Assembly: GCA_002362625.1 (NCBI GenBank)
Contig: DEUP01000033.1
Coordinates: forward strand, 1 to 33,768
DNA from: Clostridiales bacterium UBA3259
Lineage (GTDB): Bacteria; Bacillota_A; Clostridia; Oscillospirales; Oscillospiraceae
DNA length: 33,768 bases
Reading direction: 5' to 3'
The position numbers were made by a program, and so were the translations under genes. Under the pieces are notes generated by a model. That model saw only the letters and a list, made by a program, of their open reading frames with translations, was not told where the DNA came from and did no database searches. Of the stretch, positions 16,128 through 25,468 are shown piece by piece. Numbering within the stretch: position 1 is the first letter of the stretch; every line of letters begins with the position of its first letter.

Positions 16128-17159
16128 TTATGATTCCCCTTTCCCCAGCTTTTCTTTGATCTTTCCGGCCAGGCCCAAAAGGCCTCCTTCCCGGAAAACA
16201 CGGCGGATCCCCTCCAGGGGCCAATACAGCTTAATGAGCCTGGGATGGATGGCGTCCAAAAGCTCTTCGTATTGCGGCTTTGTCAGTGGGAATTTCTCCT
16301 GACCGTAGAGCTTCCGCACTCCCCGGCGGATGCCTTCCGCTTCCGCCTTCGCTCCCAGTTCCCACCGGGTCATCCGGTAGCATCCCGCCGCCGCTTCCGC
16401 GTACAGCCCGGAAAACCGCTCCACCAATTTCTCATACCCCAGCTCCCGGTAAAAATGCGCTATGCTGTCCAGCGCCCAGAGATAGTCCAGCTTTTTCAGG
16501 CTGAACTGGCTTTGGGTGGTGCTGATGGGATTGGTCCTGTAAAAATAAAGCCGCTCCGCCGTTGCCGCCAAGACCTTTCCCTGGCAGATCCAGCGGCAAA
16601 CCGCCTCGTTGTCCTCATAAACTCTGCCCGGACAGAAGGGATACTGTTCCACCAGAGCCTTGGGAATCAGCTTGGCGCAGGCCACCCAGCCGGGATAGTC
16701 TCCCTGGTCAAACAGGCGCACCAGGGTCTCTTCGTCCATGGTATGGGTTGTAAACGAAATCTCCCTGTCCGCCAGAAAATCCTCGGGCAGTTCCTCCCCT
16801 TCCAGCATATGGCACATGCTGACAGCGGCGCTTCCATCCTTCACCTGCTTATAAAGGGATTCCACCATTCTTGGGTGAATCAGATCATCGCTGTCCACAA
16901 AGCAGAGCCATTTTCCCTGAGCTGTCTTCATGGCATGGTTCCGGGCAGCGGCCTGGCCCTGATTCTCCTGATGGATAACCTGAACCCGGCTGTCCCTGGC
17001 GGCATAGCCATCACAGATGGCCCCGCAATTGTCCGGGCTGCCATCGTCCACCAGAAGCAGCTCAAAGTCCTCAAAGGTCTGATTCAAAATGCTTTCGATA
17101 CAGGCGGGAAGGTATGCTTCTGCTCTGTAAACCGGCACGATGATACTGATTTCAGGCAT
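16128..17159 (-). CDS. Glycosyltransferase family 2
   Basis: A 343-residue GT-A enzyme with SIIVPVYRAEAYL (5-17), LVDDGSPDNC (36-45), VIHQENQGQAAARN (61-74), FVDSDDLI (87-94) and GRVYEDNEAVCRW as the acidic catalytic region. The ATG at 17157-17159 is preferred over the in-frame ATG at 17163-17165, because AGGAGG is 7 nt from the former but touches the latter. The start lies 8 nt inside the end of the upstream gene. The C-terminal 100 residues are helical and basic. The substrate is unknown. Confidence 0.88.
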   Translation of the reverse strand: MPEISIIVPVYRAEAYLPACIESILNQTFEDFELLLVDDGSPDNCGAICDGYAARDSRVQVIHQENQGQAAARNHAMKTAQGKWLCFVDSDDLIHPRMVESLYKQVKDGSAAVSMCHMLEGEELPEDFLADREISFTTHTMDEETLVRLFDQGDYPGWVACAKLIPKALVEQYPFCPGRVYEDNEAVCRWICQGKVLAATAERLYFYRTNPISTTQSQFSLKKLDYLWALDSIAHFYRELGYEKLVERFSGLYAEAAAGCYRMTRWELGAKAEAEGIRRGVRKLYGQEKFPLTKPQYEELLDAIHPRLIKLYWPLEGIRRVFREGGLLGLAGKIKEKLGKGES

Positions 17160-18138
17160 CCCCATTCCTCCTGATTTTATCCAGCCAGAACCGGCAGACC
17201 CGGGTCAAGGTAGGATAGAACTGATACAGGGTGTCATAATCCATCCAGAAATCGATACAGCCCTCGTGCCACATTCGCCGCAGCAGACGCCGGATGGTCT
17301 TCACGATCCGCCTCCGGGCTGCCTCAATCTCCGGGCTATCCTGGGCGGACATGGCCTCCCCCAGGTTCACCATAGCGTTTTCCAGATAGCCCCGGTAGCG
17401 GAATTTCACCAGCTCCGGGCGATTTTTCTCTTTAAAAAAGGCAATCTGCTCCTCATAGGCTACCCAGGCGTCCAGTTTTTTGGGCGTCCAGGGCTTTTTG
17501 GTCAGTCCGGCGTTGTTGATGAAATAGCAGTACAGGGGCGCGTCGATGACCACCATTTCCTTCTCCGGATAGAGCATTTTATAGGACACAAATTCGTCGT
17601 CGAAGTAATTGTCCAGAGGGTGACGGACATGGCGGTAGCAATCCTTGTGATAGAGCTTGCAGCAGGTCATGATGGCATTGACGTAGTGGGCCTGATAGAA
17701 CGCCATGGGGTCCCAGACCCTGGGCTTCAATTCCTCCGGGTCAATGACCGGGTCTTTTCCGGTGGTCTCTGCATAGCCGCAGGCGCAGATGCGCACATTT
17801 TTCTCCTGAGCGGCAAGGAGCATCCGCTCCAGCATCTCCGGGTGGGCCCAATCGTCGCTGTCCCAGAAGATCACCCACTGGCTGTCGCTATGGGCGTAAG
17901 CCCAGTCCAGGCACTGGTTCCGGGTGGCGCAGACTCCGGAATTGGGCTGATGGATCACATGGACCCGGCTGTCCCGGGCGGCGTATGCATCCGCGATATC
18001 CCCTGTGGCGTCACGGCTCCCATCATCGGTAATGATCAGGTCAAAGTCTGAAAAGGTCTGGCTGAGGATGCTGTCTACCGCCCGGCGGAGATAGACCTCC
18101 GCATTGTAGGCCGCCATCATAACGGTTATCTGGGCCAT
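17152..18138 (-). CDS. Glycosyltransferase family 2
   Basis: A 328-residue GT-A enzyme. Motifs: TVMMAAYNAEVYLRRA (5-20), ITDDGSRDATG (36-46), VIHQPNSGVCATRN, the metal site FWDSDDW (91-97) and NYFDDEFVSYK as the probable base region. The usual VPVY strand reads MAAY, and the residue before DSDD is Trp, so it is the most divergent of the closely related GT2 group. It still keeps every catalytic residue visible by eye. GGAGG lies 7 nt before ATG 18136-18138. It is rich in Cys and Trp compared with its neighbours. Confidence 0.88.
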   Translation of the reverse strand: MAQITVMMAAYNAEVYLRRAVDSILSQTFSDFDLIITDDGSRDATGDIADAYAARDSRVHVIHQPNSGVCATRNQCLDWAYAHSDSQWVIFWDSDDWAHPEMLERMLLAAQEKNVRICACGYAETTGKDPVIDPEELKPRVWDPMAFYQAHYVNAIMTCCKLYHKDCYRHVRHPLDNYFDDEFVSYKMLYPEKEMVVIDAPLYCYFINNAGLTKKPWTPKKLDAWVAYEEQIAFFKEKNRPELVKFRYRGYLENAMVNLGEAMSAQDSPEIEAARRRIVKTIRRLLRRMWHEGCIDFWMDYDTLYQFYPTLTRVCRFWLDKIRRNGDA

Positions 18139-18164
18139 GTGATTTCCTCCAGTTCGTTGTCACT

Positions 18165-19319
18165 TTACGGGCGGTCAGTTTCCCCTTCCGCCATCATTTG
18201 CAGGAACATTTCTTCCAGCTCCTTTGCCATGCGGCGGCCGGAGAAGAAGTGGCTTCGGCGCTCCGCCCCTGCCTTTTTTTCGGCGTAAAAGGCTTCATCC
18301 GTCAGCATTTTTCGCATGCCGGAGCGGAGGCTTTCGTTATCATTTTCTGTGATAACGCCGCAGTCCTCCCCACCGAAGGCCTCCCCCGCCGAGGGCACCG
18401 CCGACACCACCGGGATTCCTAAGCACAAGGCCTCCATGGCCACCACCGGCAGCCCTTCCGTAAAGGAGGGATTGACCAGGAAGCGGCTTCCGGCAATATA
18501 GGGATAGGGATTTGCCTGATAGCCCGCCAGGATCACGCTGTCCTGGGCATCCATGGCCTGGATGGTTCTTCGAATATAGTCCCTGTCCGGGCCGTCGCCC
18601 ACCAGAACCAGCTTGTGCCGGATTCCCTCTTCGATGAGCCGCTTATGAATCACAATCAGCCGCTCAAAGCCCTTCTCCGGGGACAGGCGGCCCACCGCGC
18701 AGACAATGGGTTCCCCCTCTGGCAGCGCTGCTCTCTCCTGAGACAGGCGGCGAACATTGTCACTGTTAATGGGATTAAAGTGCATCTCCACCCCTGTTTT
18801 CCGTCCGGTGGTCTCCATAAACGCTTCGTAGCTGGCCTGGGACACGCAGACAATCCGGTCATATCGGGGAAGTAAATCCCTGTCCCGGAGGATCAGATCG
18901 TGAAAGGCGGGGTTGGTTTGGGTATTGCCATGAATGAATTTGACGGATTTCGCGCCCCTTAAAAAGCCGCACTTTACATGGTCCCACATGGAATAGGACA
19001 CGACAATGTCCGCCCCGGGGCAGCACACATCCATCAGATTTTCGCCGCCATGCCGGTAGCAGCTTTGAATTCGAAGCTTTCTGTAAATGTTTCTGGCCTT
19101 AATCATGGGGTTCAGGGTTGCTTTCCGGCAGGAATAGTCATAGATCAGATGAATTCCAGCGTTGAGAAATTTCTGATCCCACTCCGCGCCCGGCTTCTGG
19201 GAGAAAACTGTAACTGTGAATTTCTCCTTGTCCAGCAGCAACGCCAGGTCATACAGTGCCTGCTCCGCCCCGCCGCAGACCAGGCTGTCCACGATAAAGA
19301 CGATATTAATGGGGTTCAT
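18165..19319 (-). CDS. Glycosyltransferase family 4
   Basis: A retaining GT-B enzyme of 384 residues. The N-terminal acceptor domain opens with VFIVDSLVCGGAEQALYDLA, the GGAE loop of GT4 enzymes. The C-terminal donor domain has VGRLSPEKGFERLI, LVGDGPDRDYI and FTEGLPVVAMEAL, the E-x7-E motif that contacts the donor nucleotide sugar. The start is ATG 19317-19319, overlapping the Wzt stop as ATGA, with GGAGG inside the wzt end. A longer frame beginning at 19388 is rejected. Its place directly after the ABC exporter genes ties it to the exported glycan. Confidence 0.92.
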   Translation of the reverse strand: MNPINIVFIVDSLVCGGAEQALYDLALLLDKEKFTVTVFSQKPGAEWDQKFLNAGIHLIYDYSCRKATLNPMIKARNIYRKLRIQSCYRHGGENLMDVCCPGADIVVSYSMWDHVKCGFLRGAKSVKFIHGNTQTNPAFHDLILRDRDLLPRYDRIVCVSQASYEAFMETTGRKTGVEMHFNPINSDNVRRLSQERAALPEGEPIVCAVGRLSPEKGFERLIVIHKRLIEEGIRHKLVLVGDGPDRDYIRRTIQAMDAQDSVILAGYQANPYPYIAGSRFLVNPSFTEGLPVVAMEALCLGIPVVSAVPSAGEAFGGEDCGVITENDNESLRSGMRKMLTDEAFYAEKKAGAERRSHFFSGRRMAKELEEMFLQMMAEGETDRP

Positions 19320-20623
19320 TTTTCTTCCTCCAATGGTGTCACCACCACCTCCGGAAACCGGATGTGGCCCCAACTGGAGTGGTTCCACACCACCTTCTCC
19401 GGCTCCTGCAAGGTAAACAGGAAAGCAGGCAGCAGCAGCTCCTGGTCGAAGCTGTTGCCGAAGTCGTCCTTCTCAAACAGAACCAGGTCCACCCGGTATT
19501 TTCCGCCTACCAGGCCGCTGGGAAAAAATTCCATGGTAAGGTCCCGCTTTTCTCCCGGCTGGAAAGCCCCCAGGGATACATCGGGCATGGTGCCCACCGG
19601 AGTCTCGTCACTATAGCGCAGTTCAAAGCGGAAGCGCAGGTTCTCATACGCCCGTTTGGTCTCCACCCGGATCCGGAACCGGATAGACTCCCCGGCAGTA
19701 TAAATGGCCCGTTCCTTGTTAAGGAGCTTCAGATAAGTGATCCGGGCCGTGCCGGGGGTATAGGGCGAACGATTTTGGGTCTCCCGCAGGTCAAACTCCG
19801 TCTTCCCCTCAGAGCTTAAATCATACAGGCTTCGGGAGTAGATGGCAATGGCCTCCTCCACGTCTCCCTCGAAGATAATCCTGCCCTTGTCCAGCACAAT
19901 GCACCGGTCACAAAGCCTGCGGATGGTATTCATATTGTGGGAAACGTACAGCACGGTGCGGCCCTGGACGGTGGCAGCGGAGCGCATTTTGTCCAGGCAC
20001 TTTTTCTGGAAGGCCATGTCGCCCACAGCCAGCACCTCGTCCATAATCATGATCTCGCTGTCCAGGTGAGCCGCCACGGAGAAGGCCAGCTTTACAAACA
20101 TACCGGAGGAATAGCGCTTGACCGGCGTGTCGATAAACTCCCGCACCTCGGAAAAGTCAATAATTTCCTCCATCTTCTCGTCGATCTCCGCCTTGGTCAT
20201 ACCCAGAATGGCGCCGTTCATATAGATATTCTCCCGGCCGGTCATCTCTCCGTTGAAGCCGGTGCCCACCTCCAGCATGGAGGTGATCCGCCCATAAATG
20301 TCGATCTCCCCTTCGGTAGGGGCGGTGACCCGACTGAGAAGCTTCAGCATGGTGCTTTTTCCCGCGCCATTTCCGCCGATGATGCCCAGGGCCTCCCCCT
20401 GGTACACTGTCAGGTCAATGCCGTTGAGAGCCATAAAGGTTTTCCCAACCAGACGCTGATCCATGCCAATGGGTACGTTGGGATCTTCCTTCCCCCGGAC
20501 TCTGGCCCACCAGCTTTGCAGCTCTTCGTTTAAGGTAGCGCCGCCGATCTGCCCCAGCTTATAGCGCTTCTTCACGCCAGACAGTCGGATGGCCACCGGC
20601 CGGTCATTCTTTATTTCCTGCAT
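19316..20623 (-). CDS. wzt: Polysaccharide ABC exporter ATPase with C-terminal glycan-binding domain (Wzt type)
   Basis: The ATPase subunit of an ABC-2 polysaccharide exporter. In the nucleotide-binding domain (about 1-260) are Walker A GGNGAGKST (83-91), the shortened signature YSSGM (171-175), Walker B IMIMDE (191-196) and the switch histidine at 229. Residues from about 275 to 435 form a beta-rich Wzt_C-like domain (YLKLLNKERAIYTAGESIRF, SLGAFQPGEKRDLTMEFFPS). In Wzt of E. coli O8/O9a that domain recognises the finished non-reducing end. TagH-type ATPases of wall teichoic acid lack this module, so end-recognition before export is inferred. AAGGAGGGG precedes ATG 20621-20623, 13 bp after wzm. 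Confidence 0.92.
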   Translation of the reverse strand: MQEIKNDRPVAIRLSGVKKRYKLGQIGGATLNEELQSWWARVRGKEDPNVPIGMDQRLVGKTFMALNGIDLTVYQGEALGIIGGNGAGKSTMLKLLSRVTAPTEGEIDIYGRITSMLEVGTGFNGEMTGRENIYMNGAILGMTKAEIDEKMEEIIDFSEVREFIDTPVKRYSSGMFVKLAFSVAAHLDSEIMIMDEVLAVGDMAFQKKCLDKMRSAATVQGRTVLYVSHNMNTIRRLCDRCIVLDKGRIIFEGDVEEAIAIYSRSLYDLSSEGKTEFDLRETQNRSPYTPGTARITYLKLLNKERAIYTAGESIRFRIRVETKRAYENLRFRFELRYSDETPVGTMPDVSLGAFQPGEKRDLTMEFFPSGLVGGKYRVDLVLFEKDDFGNSFDQELLLPAFLFTLQEPEKVVWNHSSWGHIRFPEVVVTPLEEEK

Positions 20624-20636
20624 CCGAAGCCCCTCC

Positions 20637-21488
20637 TTACACCGTATCCATAAAGGTGCGCTCCACCTTATTGAAAATTATGATTCCCAGGAAGGCCACC
20701 AGCAGGGTGATCCCCCAGGACAGGGCGTACCATGGGAGGCTCAGGGTTCCCTGCCCCACCAAAGCATAGCGCATCAGCTCCACGGAGGCGGTCACCGGAT
20801 TCACCCACAGGAGATTTTTGATCCAGCCATCCGCCACGGTGGACAGGGGATATACCACCGGTGTGGCATACATCCACAGGGAAACGCCGAAATCCACCAG
20901 GATGGAAAGATCCCGGTATTTTGTGGTCAGACTAGAAATGATGATGCCAAAGCCCATACCCAGAATGCCCAGATGCAGCAGTTCCACCGGAATCATCAAC
21001 CACCACAGCCAGTGGGGATGCACCCGGCCTCCAATCAGGAAGTAAGCCAGGAAAAGCATCAGCATGATCATTTGGATTCCAAACCGGATCACCGTGGAGA
21101 ACACATTGGCAATGGGTGTAGCCAGCCGGGGGAAGTAGACCTTGCCGAACACATAGGCATTGTCCGTAAAAGTTCTGGCATTGCTGGTCAGGCAGGTAGC
21201 AAAGTAGGCCCATACAGCGTTGTTGCACAGGTAGAATAGCAGCTGGGGCACGCCGTCGGTGCTGATACCCGCAATACCGCCAAAGACAAAGGCGTGGATG
21301 ATGCTGGTAAACAGAGGCGTAATAAACAGCCAGGCAGGGCCCAGGACGGTCTGCTTATAGGATACCGTAAAATCCCGCTTTACAAACAGGGAAATCAGGT
21401 CCCGGTACTGCCAGACTTCCCTGAGGTTCAGCTCCAGCAGCCGATGCTTTGCTGAAATGTGGGTATGATAAGCGGAAGAATTAGCCAT
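20637..21488 (-). CDS. wzm: Polysaccharide ABC exporter permease (Wzm/TagG type)
   Basis: A 283-residue ABC-2 membrane subunit with six predicted membrane segments. Family signatures are LFVKRDFTVSYKQTVLGPAW in the N-terminal coupling region, VYFPRLATPIANV, SSLTTKYRDLSILVDF, WMYATPVVYPLS, LWVNPVTASVELMR and the C-terminal FNKVERTFMDTV. With Wzt it forms the channel that carries lipid-linked glycan across the membrane. The start ATG (21486-21488) overlaps the preceding GT2 gene by 8 nt and follows GAGG with 7-nt spacing. No Wzx or Wzy is present, so export is by the ABC pathway. Confidence 0.94.
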   Translation of the reverse strand: MANSSAYHTHISAKHRLLELNLREVWQYRDLISLFVKRDFTVSYKQTVLGPAWLFITPLFTSIIHAFVFGGIAGISTDGVPQLLFYLCNNAVWAYFATCLTSNARTFTDNAYVFGKVYFPRLATPIANVFSTVIRFGIQMIMLMLFLAYFLIGGRVHPHWLWWLMIPVELLHLGILGMGFGIIISSLTTKYRDLSILVDFGVSLWMYATPVVYPLSTVADGWIKNLLWVNPVTASVELMRYALVGQGTLSLPWYALSWGITLLVAFLGIIIFNKVERTFMDTV

Positions 21489-22383
21489 TTGTGTTCCTCT
21501 TTCTTCGAATGAATTTGATGAGATAATGGAGCTGCTTCATAGGCTCCACCAGCCATAAGGGCATATCAATAAACTCCGCAATCTGGGCGTTGGTACAGGA
21601 GTCCATGGCGTCGCAGGTAAAGCCGTACCACATGCCCAGCTTGGTTTTCAGGGGATAATGGAAGAAAACGGCTTTTTCCCGAAAGAACAGCGCCGTACCC
21701 CGGGGATTCTTCAGGAACAGGTCATAGCCCGCTCTGGTAAGCCCATCCGCCCTGTATTCGTAGATACAGATAATATCATTAAAAAACCGCATCCGAAAGC
21801 CGTCATTTGCCATACGGTTCCAGGTGACTGCCTCCGTCATGAATTTCTCTCCCGGATACTCCGGATAGAGATATCCGCGGTGGATTTCTGTATAAAAAAC
21901 CGAAGCCCGTTCCCCTTCCACGATTCCGTATCGGTCAAAGGCGGTGCCGTCAAAGTATGGGCCAGGCAGGGGCTTATTGGGCGTCACCTCCGGCGACGTT
22001 CCCAGATTCCCCGCAAACCCGCAGTATTTTTGATCCTTCGGAAGGGCTTCTTCCCAGGCAATGATCTTTTCCACGGCATCGTCCGTCAGGTAATCGTCCG
22101 AGTCCACGGTGAAGAACAGCTTCCCCCGGGCCTCCCGCAGGCCATGGTTGATGGCCCGGCACTTGCCTCCGTTTTCCTGCTTCACATACCGGATGGGAAA
22201 GGGGTTTCTTTCTTTGCCCCATGCCTCAAACAGGCTTTCCGTCCCATCCGAGGAACCATCGTCCACCACCAGCCATTCAAAGTCCGTACAGGTTTGACGC
22301 CGCAGGGAACGGTATAGCTTCTCCAAAATATATGCCCGATTATAGGTTGGCGTAAAAACCGTAACGGGATAGGCATATTCCAC
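21481..22383 (-). CDS. Glycosyltransferase family 2
   Basis: A 300-residue GT-A enzyme from a different GT2 subgroup than its neighbours. It opens with TVFTPTYNRAYILEKLYRSL (8-27), then LVVDDGSSDGTESL (38-51), QENGGKCRAINHGL, FTVDSDDYL (91-99) and EYPGEKFMTEAVTWNRMAND as the acidic region. This subgroup is common in capsule loci of gut Firmicutes. The start is GTG 22381-22383 with GGAGGG 8 nt upstream, 15 bp after the previous stop. It ends with a basic tail (FIRRKRNTNG) that overlaps the wzm start, so the two are translationally coupled. Confidence 0.9.
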   Translation of the reverse strand: MEYAYPVTVFTPTYNRAYILEKLYRSLRRQTCTDFEWLVVDDGSSDGTESLFEAWGKERNPFPIRYVKQENGGKCRAINHGLREARGKLFFTVDSDDYLTDDAVEKIIAWEEALPKDQKYCGFAGNLGTSPEVTPNKPLPGPYFDGTAFDRYGIVEGERASVFYTEIHRGYLYPEYPGEKFMTEAVTWNRMANDGFRMRFFNDIICIYEYRADGLTRAGYDLFLKNPRGTALFFREKAVFFHYPLKTKLGMWYGFTCDAMDSCTNAQIAEFIDMPLWLVEPMKQLHYLIKFIRRKRNTNG

Positions 22384-22398
22384 AGGCCGTTCCCTCCT

Positions 22399-23376
22399 TT
22401 ATTTGAAAATACCCAAATCTTCCAGCAGATTCACCATCCGGGCCGTCCCCTTGGGGAACTTCCGCACGCACCGCAGCAGCACGCCTCGCTTCCCGCCGCG
22501 GCTTTCGTCTCCCGGAATAGGCTTTACAGAAGCCAGCGATGCGTATAAAAACGCCTCCGCCTGCCGCCGTTCTTCTCCCTTCAGGTTTCGAAGGGTTCCC
22601 TGCATGCCGTACAGGCAGCTCATGAGAAGATCGTCCTTCGCCTGAGGAACCAGACAAGGCATGTGTTCCTCCAAGAAAGCCAGCCGCTCCCGCTTTGCCC
22701 GGATGCCTTCCAGGCGCTTGAGGGAATAGGGCTTATGCATGGCGCTGCCGGGCTGCTGCCGGTAGGCATACATCCGAGCCGTGGAGTGAACCAGCCGCCG
22801 GGAGGCGCCGATGGCCCGATAGGTAAAATATTCATCGTCGATCAGATTCCCAACCGGGAAGCGCACACCTTCCAGCACCCGTCTGCGGTAGAGCTTATTG
22901 GGGGGCGTCTGACGGAACCAGGTATCCTGAATGTGCAGCGACATAGCCTCCATCGCCGGGCAGCCGTGAATCTCTCCCTGACTGCCGTCATCCAGAGGGC
23001 AGCTGTCCTCCTCCGTTTCCAGGATCTCACATTCCGCGATATCCACGTCTTTCTCCATGAGGCTGTATAGGTAAGCGTACATTTGCGGAGCGATATAGTC
23101 GTCACTGTCCACGAAGCCCATCAGTTCCCCACAAGCCTCGTCCAGGGCGGCATTGCGGGCAGCCCCGGCGCCCTGGTTTTCCTGATGAATCACCCGGATT
23201 CTGCTGTCCCTTTCCGCCCAGCGGTCGCAAATCCTTCCGCATTCATCCGGGGAGCCGTCGTCCACCAGCAGAATCTCCAAATTATGATAAGTTTGCGCCA
23301 CAATGGACTGGATACACCTGTCCAAATACCGTTCCACCTTGTATACCGGAACAACCACGCTGATCAGCGGCTCCAT
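22399..23376 (-). CDS. Glycosyltransferase family 2
   Basis: A 325-residue GT-A enzyme with SVVVPVYKVERYLDRC (6-21), LVDDGSPDECG (38-48), VIHQENQGAGAARN, FVDSDDYI (88-95) and NLIDDEYFTYRAIGASRR as the catalytic-base region. The chosen start is ATG 23374-23376, 8 nt after AAAGGAAGG and 17 bp after the previous stop. A longer frame from 23421 would begin inside the upstream gene and is rejected. It shares the PNKLYRRRVL and IDDEYFTY segments with the gene at 13392-14369 (WNKLYKRQLF), pointing to duplication within the locus. Confidence 0.9.
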   Translation of the reverse strand: MEPLISVVVPVYKVERYLDRCIQSIVAQTYHNLEILLVDDGSPDECGRICDRWAERDSRIRVIHQENQGAGAARNAALDEACGELMGFVDSDDYIAPQMYAYLYSLMEKDVDIAECEILETEEDSCPLDDGSQGEIHGCPAMEAMSLHIQDTWFRQTPPNKLYRRRVLEGVRFPVGNLIDDEYFTYRAIGASRRLVHSTARMYAYRQQPGSAMHKPYSLKRLEGIRAKRERLAFLEEHMPCLVPQAKDDLLMSCLYGMQGTLRNLKGEERRQAEAFLYASLASVKPIPGDESRGGKRGVLLRCVRKFPKGTARMVNLLEDLGIFK

Positions 23377-23393
23377 GGCGGCAACCTTCCTTT

Positions 23394-24389
23394 CTAGTGC
23401 TGTTCTTCCCGCTGAAAGCATTTCACATACAGCCTGTAGGCAATGTGGAAGCTCCAGGGGGCGGTGCAGATCATCTTCGCCAATACCCAGTTTCGTCTGG
23501 AAAGCATCGGAAAGAACTCCCTCTGCTCCTGTAACAGCCGCCGGACGCGGTTTCGAAACGCGTCATATCGCCTGTCCAAATTCAGGGACAGCTGCCCATA
23601 GGCAAAGAGGCAGTTTCGCATCAGGGCGGCACGGGCCGCCTCCTTCATGTCAGGTTCGCAAGCCTCCAAAATCTTCTGCCGCACCTGAATCGGATCGAAG
23701 AGACTGTGCTCATGGAGCTGGTTATAGGATGCGGAGCCGGCCCTGAGAATGTAGTGATAGGGGCAAAAATCCTCATAGACCGCTGTCTGTGCCCGGGCAA
23801 ACAGGTAGTAATTCATGAACAGGTCTTCATTATTCTTAATTGCGGGATCCATCCAATCGGAAAGACCGGAAAAAAGCCCTTTCCGAAAGAGCTTCGTGCA
23901 GAGGCTGGATTCCACCAGACCTCCGTCCAGCAGATCCCGCAGACCGGTGAGATGATCCTGCCTTTTTTTGACGCCGGAGTTGTGGACATATTCCACCCTT
24001 CCGTCAGGGAAGAGAACCTGATGGCCGCAGTGGGAAATTTCCGCTCCGGCGTTCCGGGCGTTCTCATAAAGCCGCTCATACATATCCGGCTCCACCTGGT
24101 CGTCTCCGTCCATGAAGCCGATCCAGTCTCCCTTTGCTTCCATCACACCCCGCAGCCGGGCGGAGGTCACGCCACCGTTTTCCTTGTGAATCACCTTCAC
24201 CTCAGGGTGCTCCCCGGCGTAGGCGTCCAGCACCTGCCTTGTATTGTCTGTGGAGCCGTCGTTGACCACGATAACCTCCAGGCTTTCATAGGTCTGGTTC
24301 AGCAAGCTGTCCAGACAGCGATTCAGCCACCGTCCCGTATTATAGGCCGGCACCACCACGGAGATTTTCTCGCCGTTCAAACGCTCCAC
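23394..24389 (-). CDS. Glycosyltransferase family 2
   Basis: A 331-residue GT-A enzyme. Motifs: SVVVPAYNTGRWLNRCLDSL (10-29), VVNDGSTDNTRQ (41-52), IHKENGGVTSARLRG and the metal site MDGDDQVE (93-100), where DGDD replaces DSDD. NEDLFMNYYLF is the probable catalytic-base region. The start is uncertain. GTG 24387-24389 has little SD upstream, whereas TTG at 24378-24380 (giving MNGEKISVVV) has GAGG 7 nt upstream; translational coupling to the preceding gene, which ends 8 bp upstream of the GTG, could favour either. The C-terminal third is helical and basic. Confidence 0.87.
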   Translation of the reverse strand: MERLNGEKISVVVPAYNTGRWLNRCLDSLLNQTYESLEVIVVNDGSTDNTRQVLDAYAGEHPEVKVIHKENGGVTSARLRGVMEAKGDWIGFMDGDDQVEPDMYERLYENARNAGAEISHCGHQVLFPDGRVEYVHNSGVKKRQDHLTGLRDLLDGGLVESSLCTKLFRKGLFSGLSDWMDPAIKNNEDLFMNYYLFARAQTAVYEDFCPYHYILRAGSASYNQLHEHSLFDPIQVRQKILEACEPDMKEAARAALMRNCLFAYGQLSLNLDRRYDAFRNRVRRLLQEQREFFPMLSRRNWVLAKMICTAPWSFHIAYRLYVKCFQREEQH

Positions 24390-24397
24390 CTCATTTC

Positions 24398-25468
24398 TTA
24401 TTTCGTATAGATTTCCACATACCGTTTTCCCATGGCTTCCGCGGAAAAACGGCGGGCGTTTTCTCTGGCCGCCCTGCCCAGCCGTTCCCGGAGCCCTTCA
24501 TCCCGGATCACCTTCGCACAGGCCTCCGTGATTTCCTCCTCCTCACAGGGAACGGTGAAGCCATCCACGCCGTTTTGCAGCATGTCCGGCACTCCGCCCA
24601 CGGCTGTCGCCACAATGGGCAGTCCTGTGCCCATTGCCTCAATAATGGTCATGGGAATCCCCTCATACCGGGAGGGCAGAAGAAACAAATCCGCCTTTTG
24701 CAGGTAAGGATATACATTGGTCTGAGCGCCAAGAAAGACAATCCGTTTATCGATCCCCAAAGCCACGGCCTGCCGCTCAAGCTTCTGCCGAAGCTCTCCC
24801 TCGCCGATGAGCTCCAGGCGCAGCCCGGGATTCTCCTGTGAAAGCCTCCAGAACACCTTCAGCAGCAGCTCATGGTTTTTCTGCTCGTTGAATCTGCCGA
24901 TATGAAGAATATGGAATTCCTCTCCGGCGCGGTAGCTTTCCTTAGGCAGGCACCGGGACAGATCCACGCCGTTATAGGCAACGGGAACCCGCTCCTTTTT
25001 CAGCCCATAAAAAGCCATAACGGAGGCCTGCACCTCCGGGCTGAGCGCCACCGGCACGGACCAGCCCCGCCGGAAGTAAAACCCGTTGATTGCCTTCTGC
25101 GCCTTTCCCTCCGCTTCCTTGTCTGCCACGTTGTGGACGGTGTGGACGCATTTGGGCGCCCCGGCCAGTCTGGCGGCAGCCACGGCGTACTTAATCACGT
25201 CCAGATGGGTATGCACCACGTCCGGCTTATCTTCCTTCATAATACGCTTCAGCTTCGGCACCATGGAAATATCCAATCCAAGCCTTTTGTCCAGATAGAT
25301 TATCCGAACCCCGGCCTCCTCCATCCGCCGGGAAATGGGCGTACGCTCCCCATACAGACTGACCACCGTCACCTCATGCCCCTGGGCAATCAATGCGCAT
25401 GTCAGATTTTCGCACATGGTCTCCGCGCCGCCGAAGCAAAAATAGGGAAGCACCTGCAGGATCCTCAT
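24398..25468 (-). CDS. Glycosyltransferase family 4
   Basis: A 356-residue GT-B enzyme. The acceptor half starts MRILQVLPYFCFGGAETMCE, with the GGAE loop, and contains DVVHTHLDVIKYAVA. The donor half has HIGRFNEQKNHELLL, LIGEGELRQKLE and SRYEGIPMTIIEAMGTGLPI, the E-x7-E motif. The start ATG at 25466-25468 overlaps the stop of the preceding GT4 as ATGA, with GGGGGAG just upstream. A longer frame from 25492 has no support. It is the second of two adjacent GT4 genes that probably act in sequence on the same lipid-linked acceptor. Specificity is unknown. Confidence 0.92.
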   Translation of the reverse strand: MRILQVLPYFCFGGAETMCENLTCALIAQGHEVTVVSLYGERTPISRRMEEAGVRIIYLDKRLGLDISMVPKLKRIMKEDKPDVVHTHLDVIKYAVAAARLAGAPKCVHTVHNVADKEAEGKAQKAINGFYFRRGWSVPVALSPEVQASVMAFYGLKKERVPVAYNGVDLSRCLPKESYRAGEEFHILHIGRFNEQKNHELLLKVFWRLSQENPGLRLELIGEGELRQKLERQAVALGIDKRIVFLGAQTNVYPYLQKADLFLLPSRYEGIPMTIIEAMGTGLPIVATAVGGVPDMLQNGVDGFTVPCEEEEITEACAKVIRDEGLRERLGRAARENARRFSAEAMGKRYVEIYTK

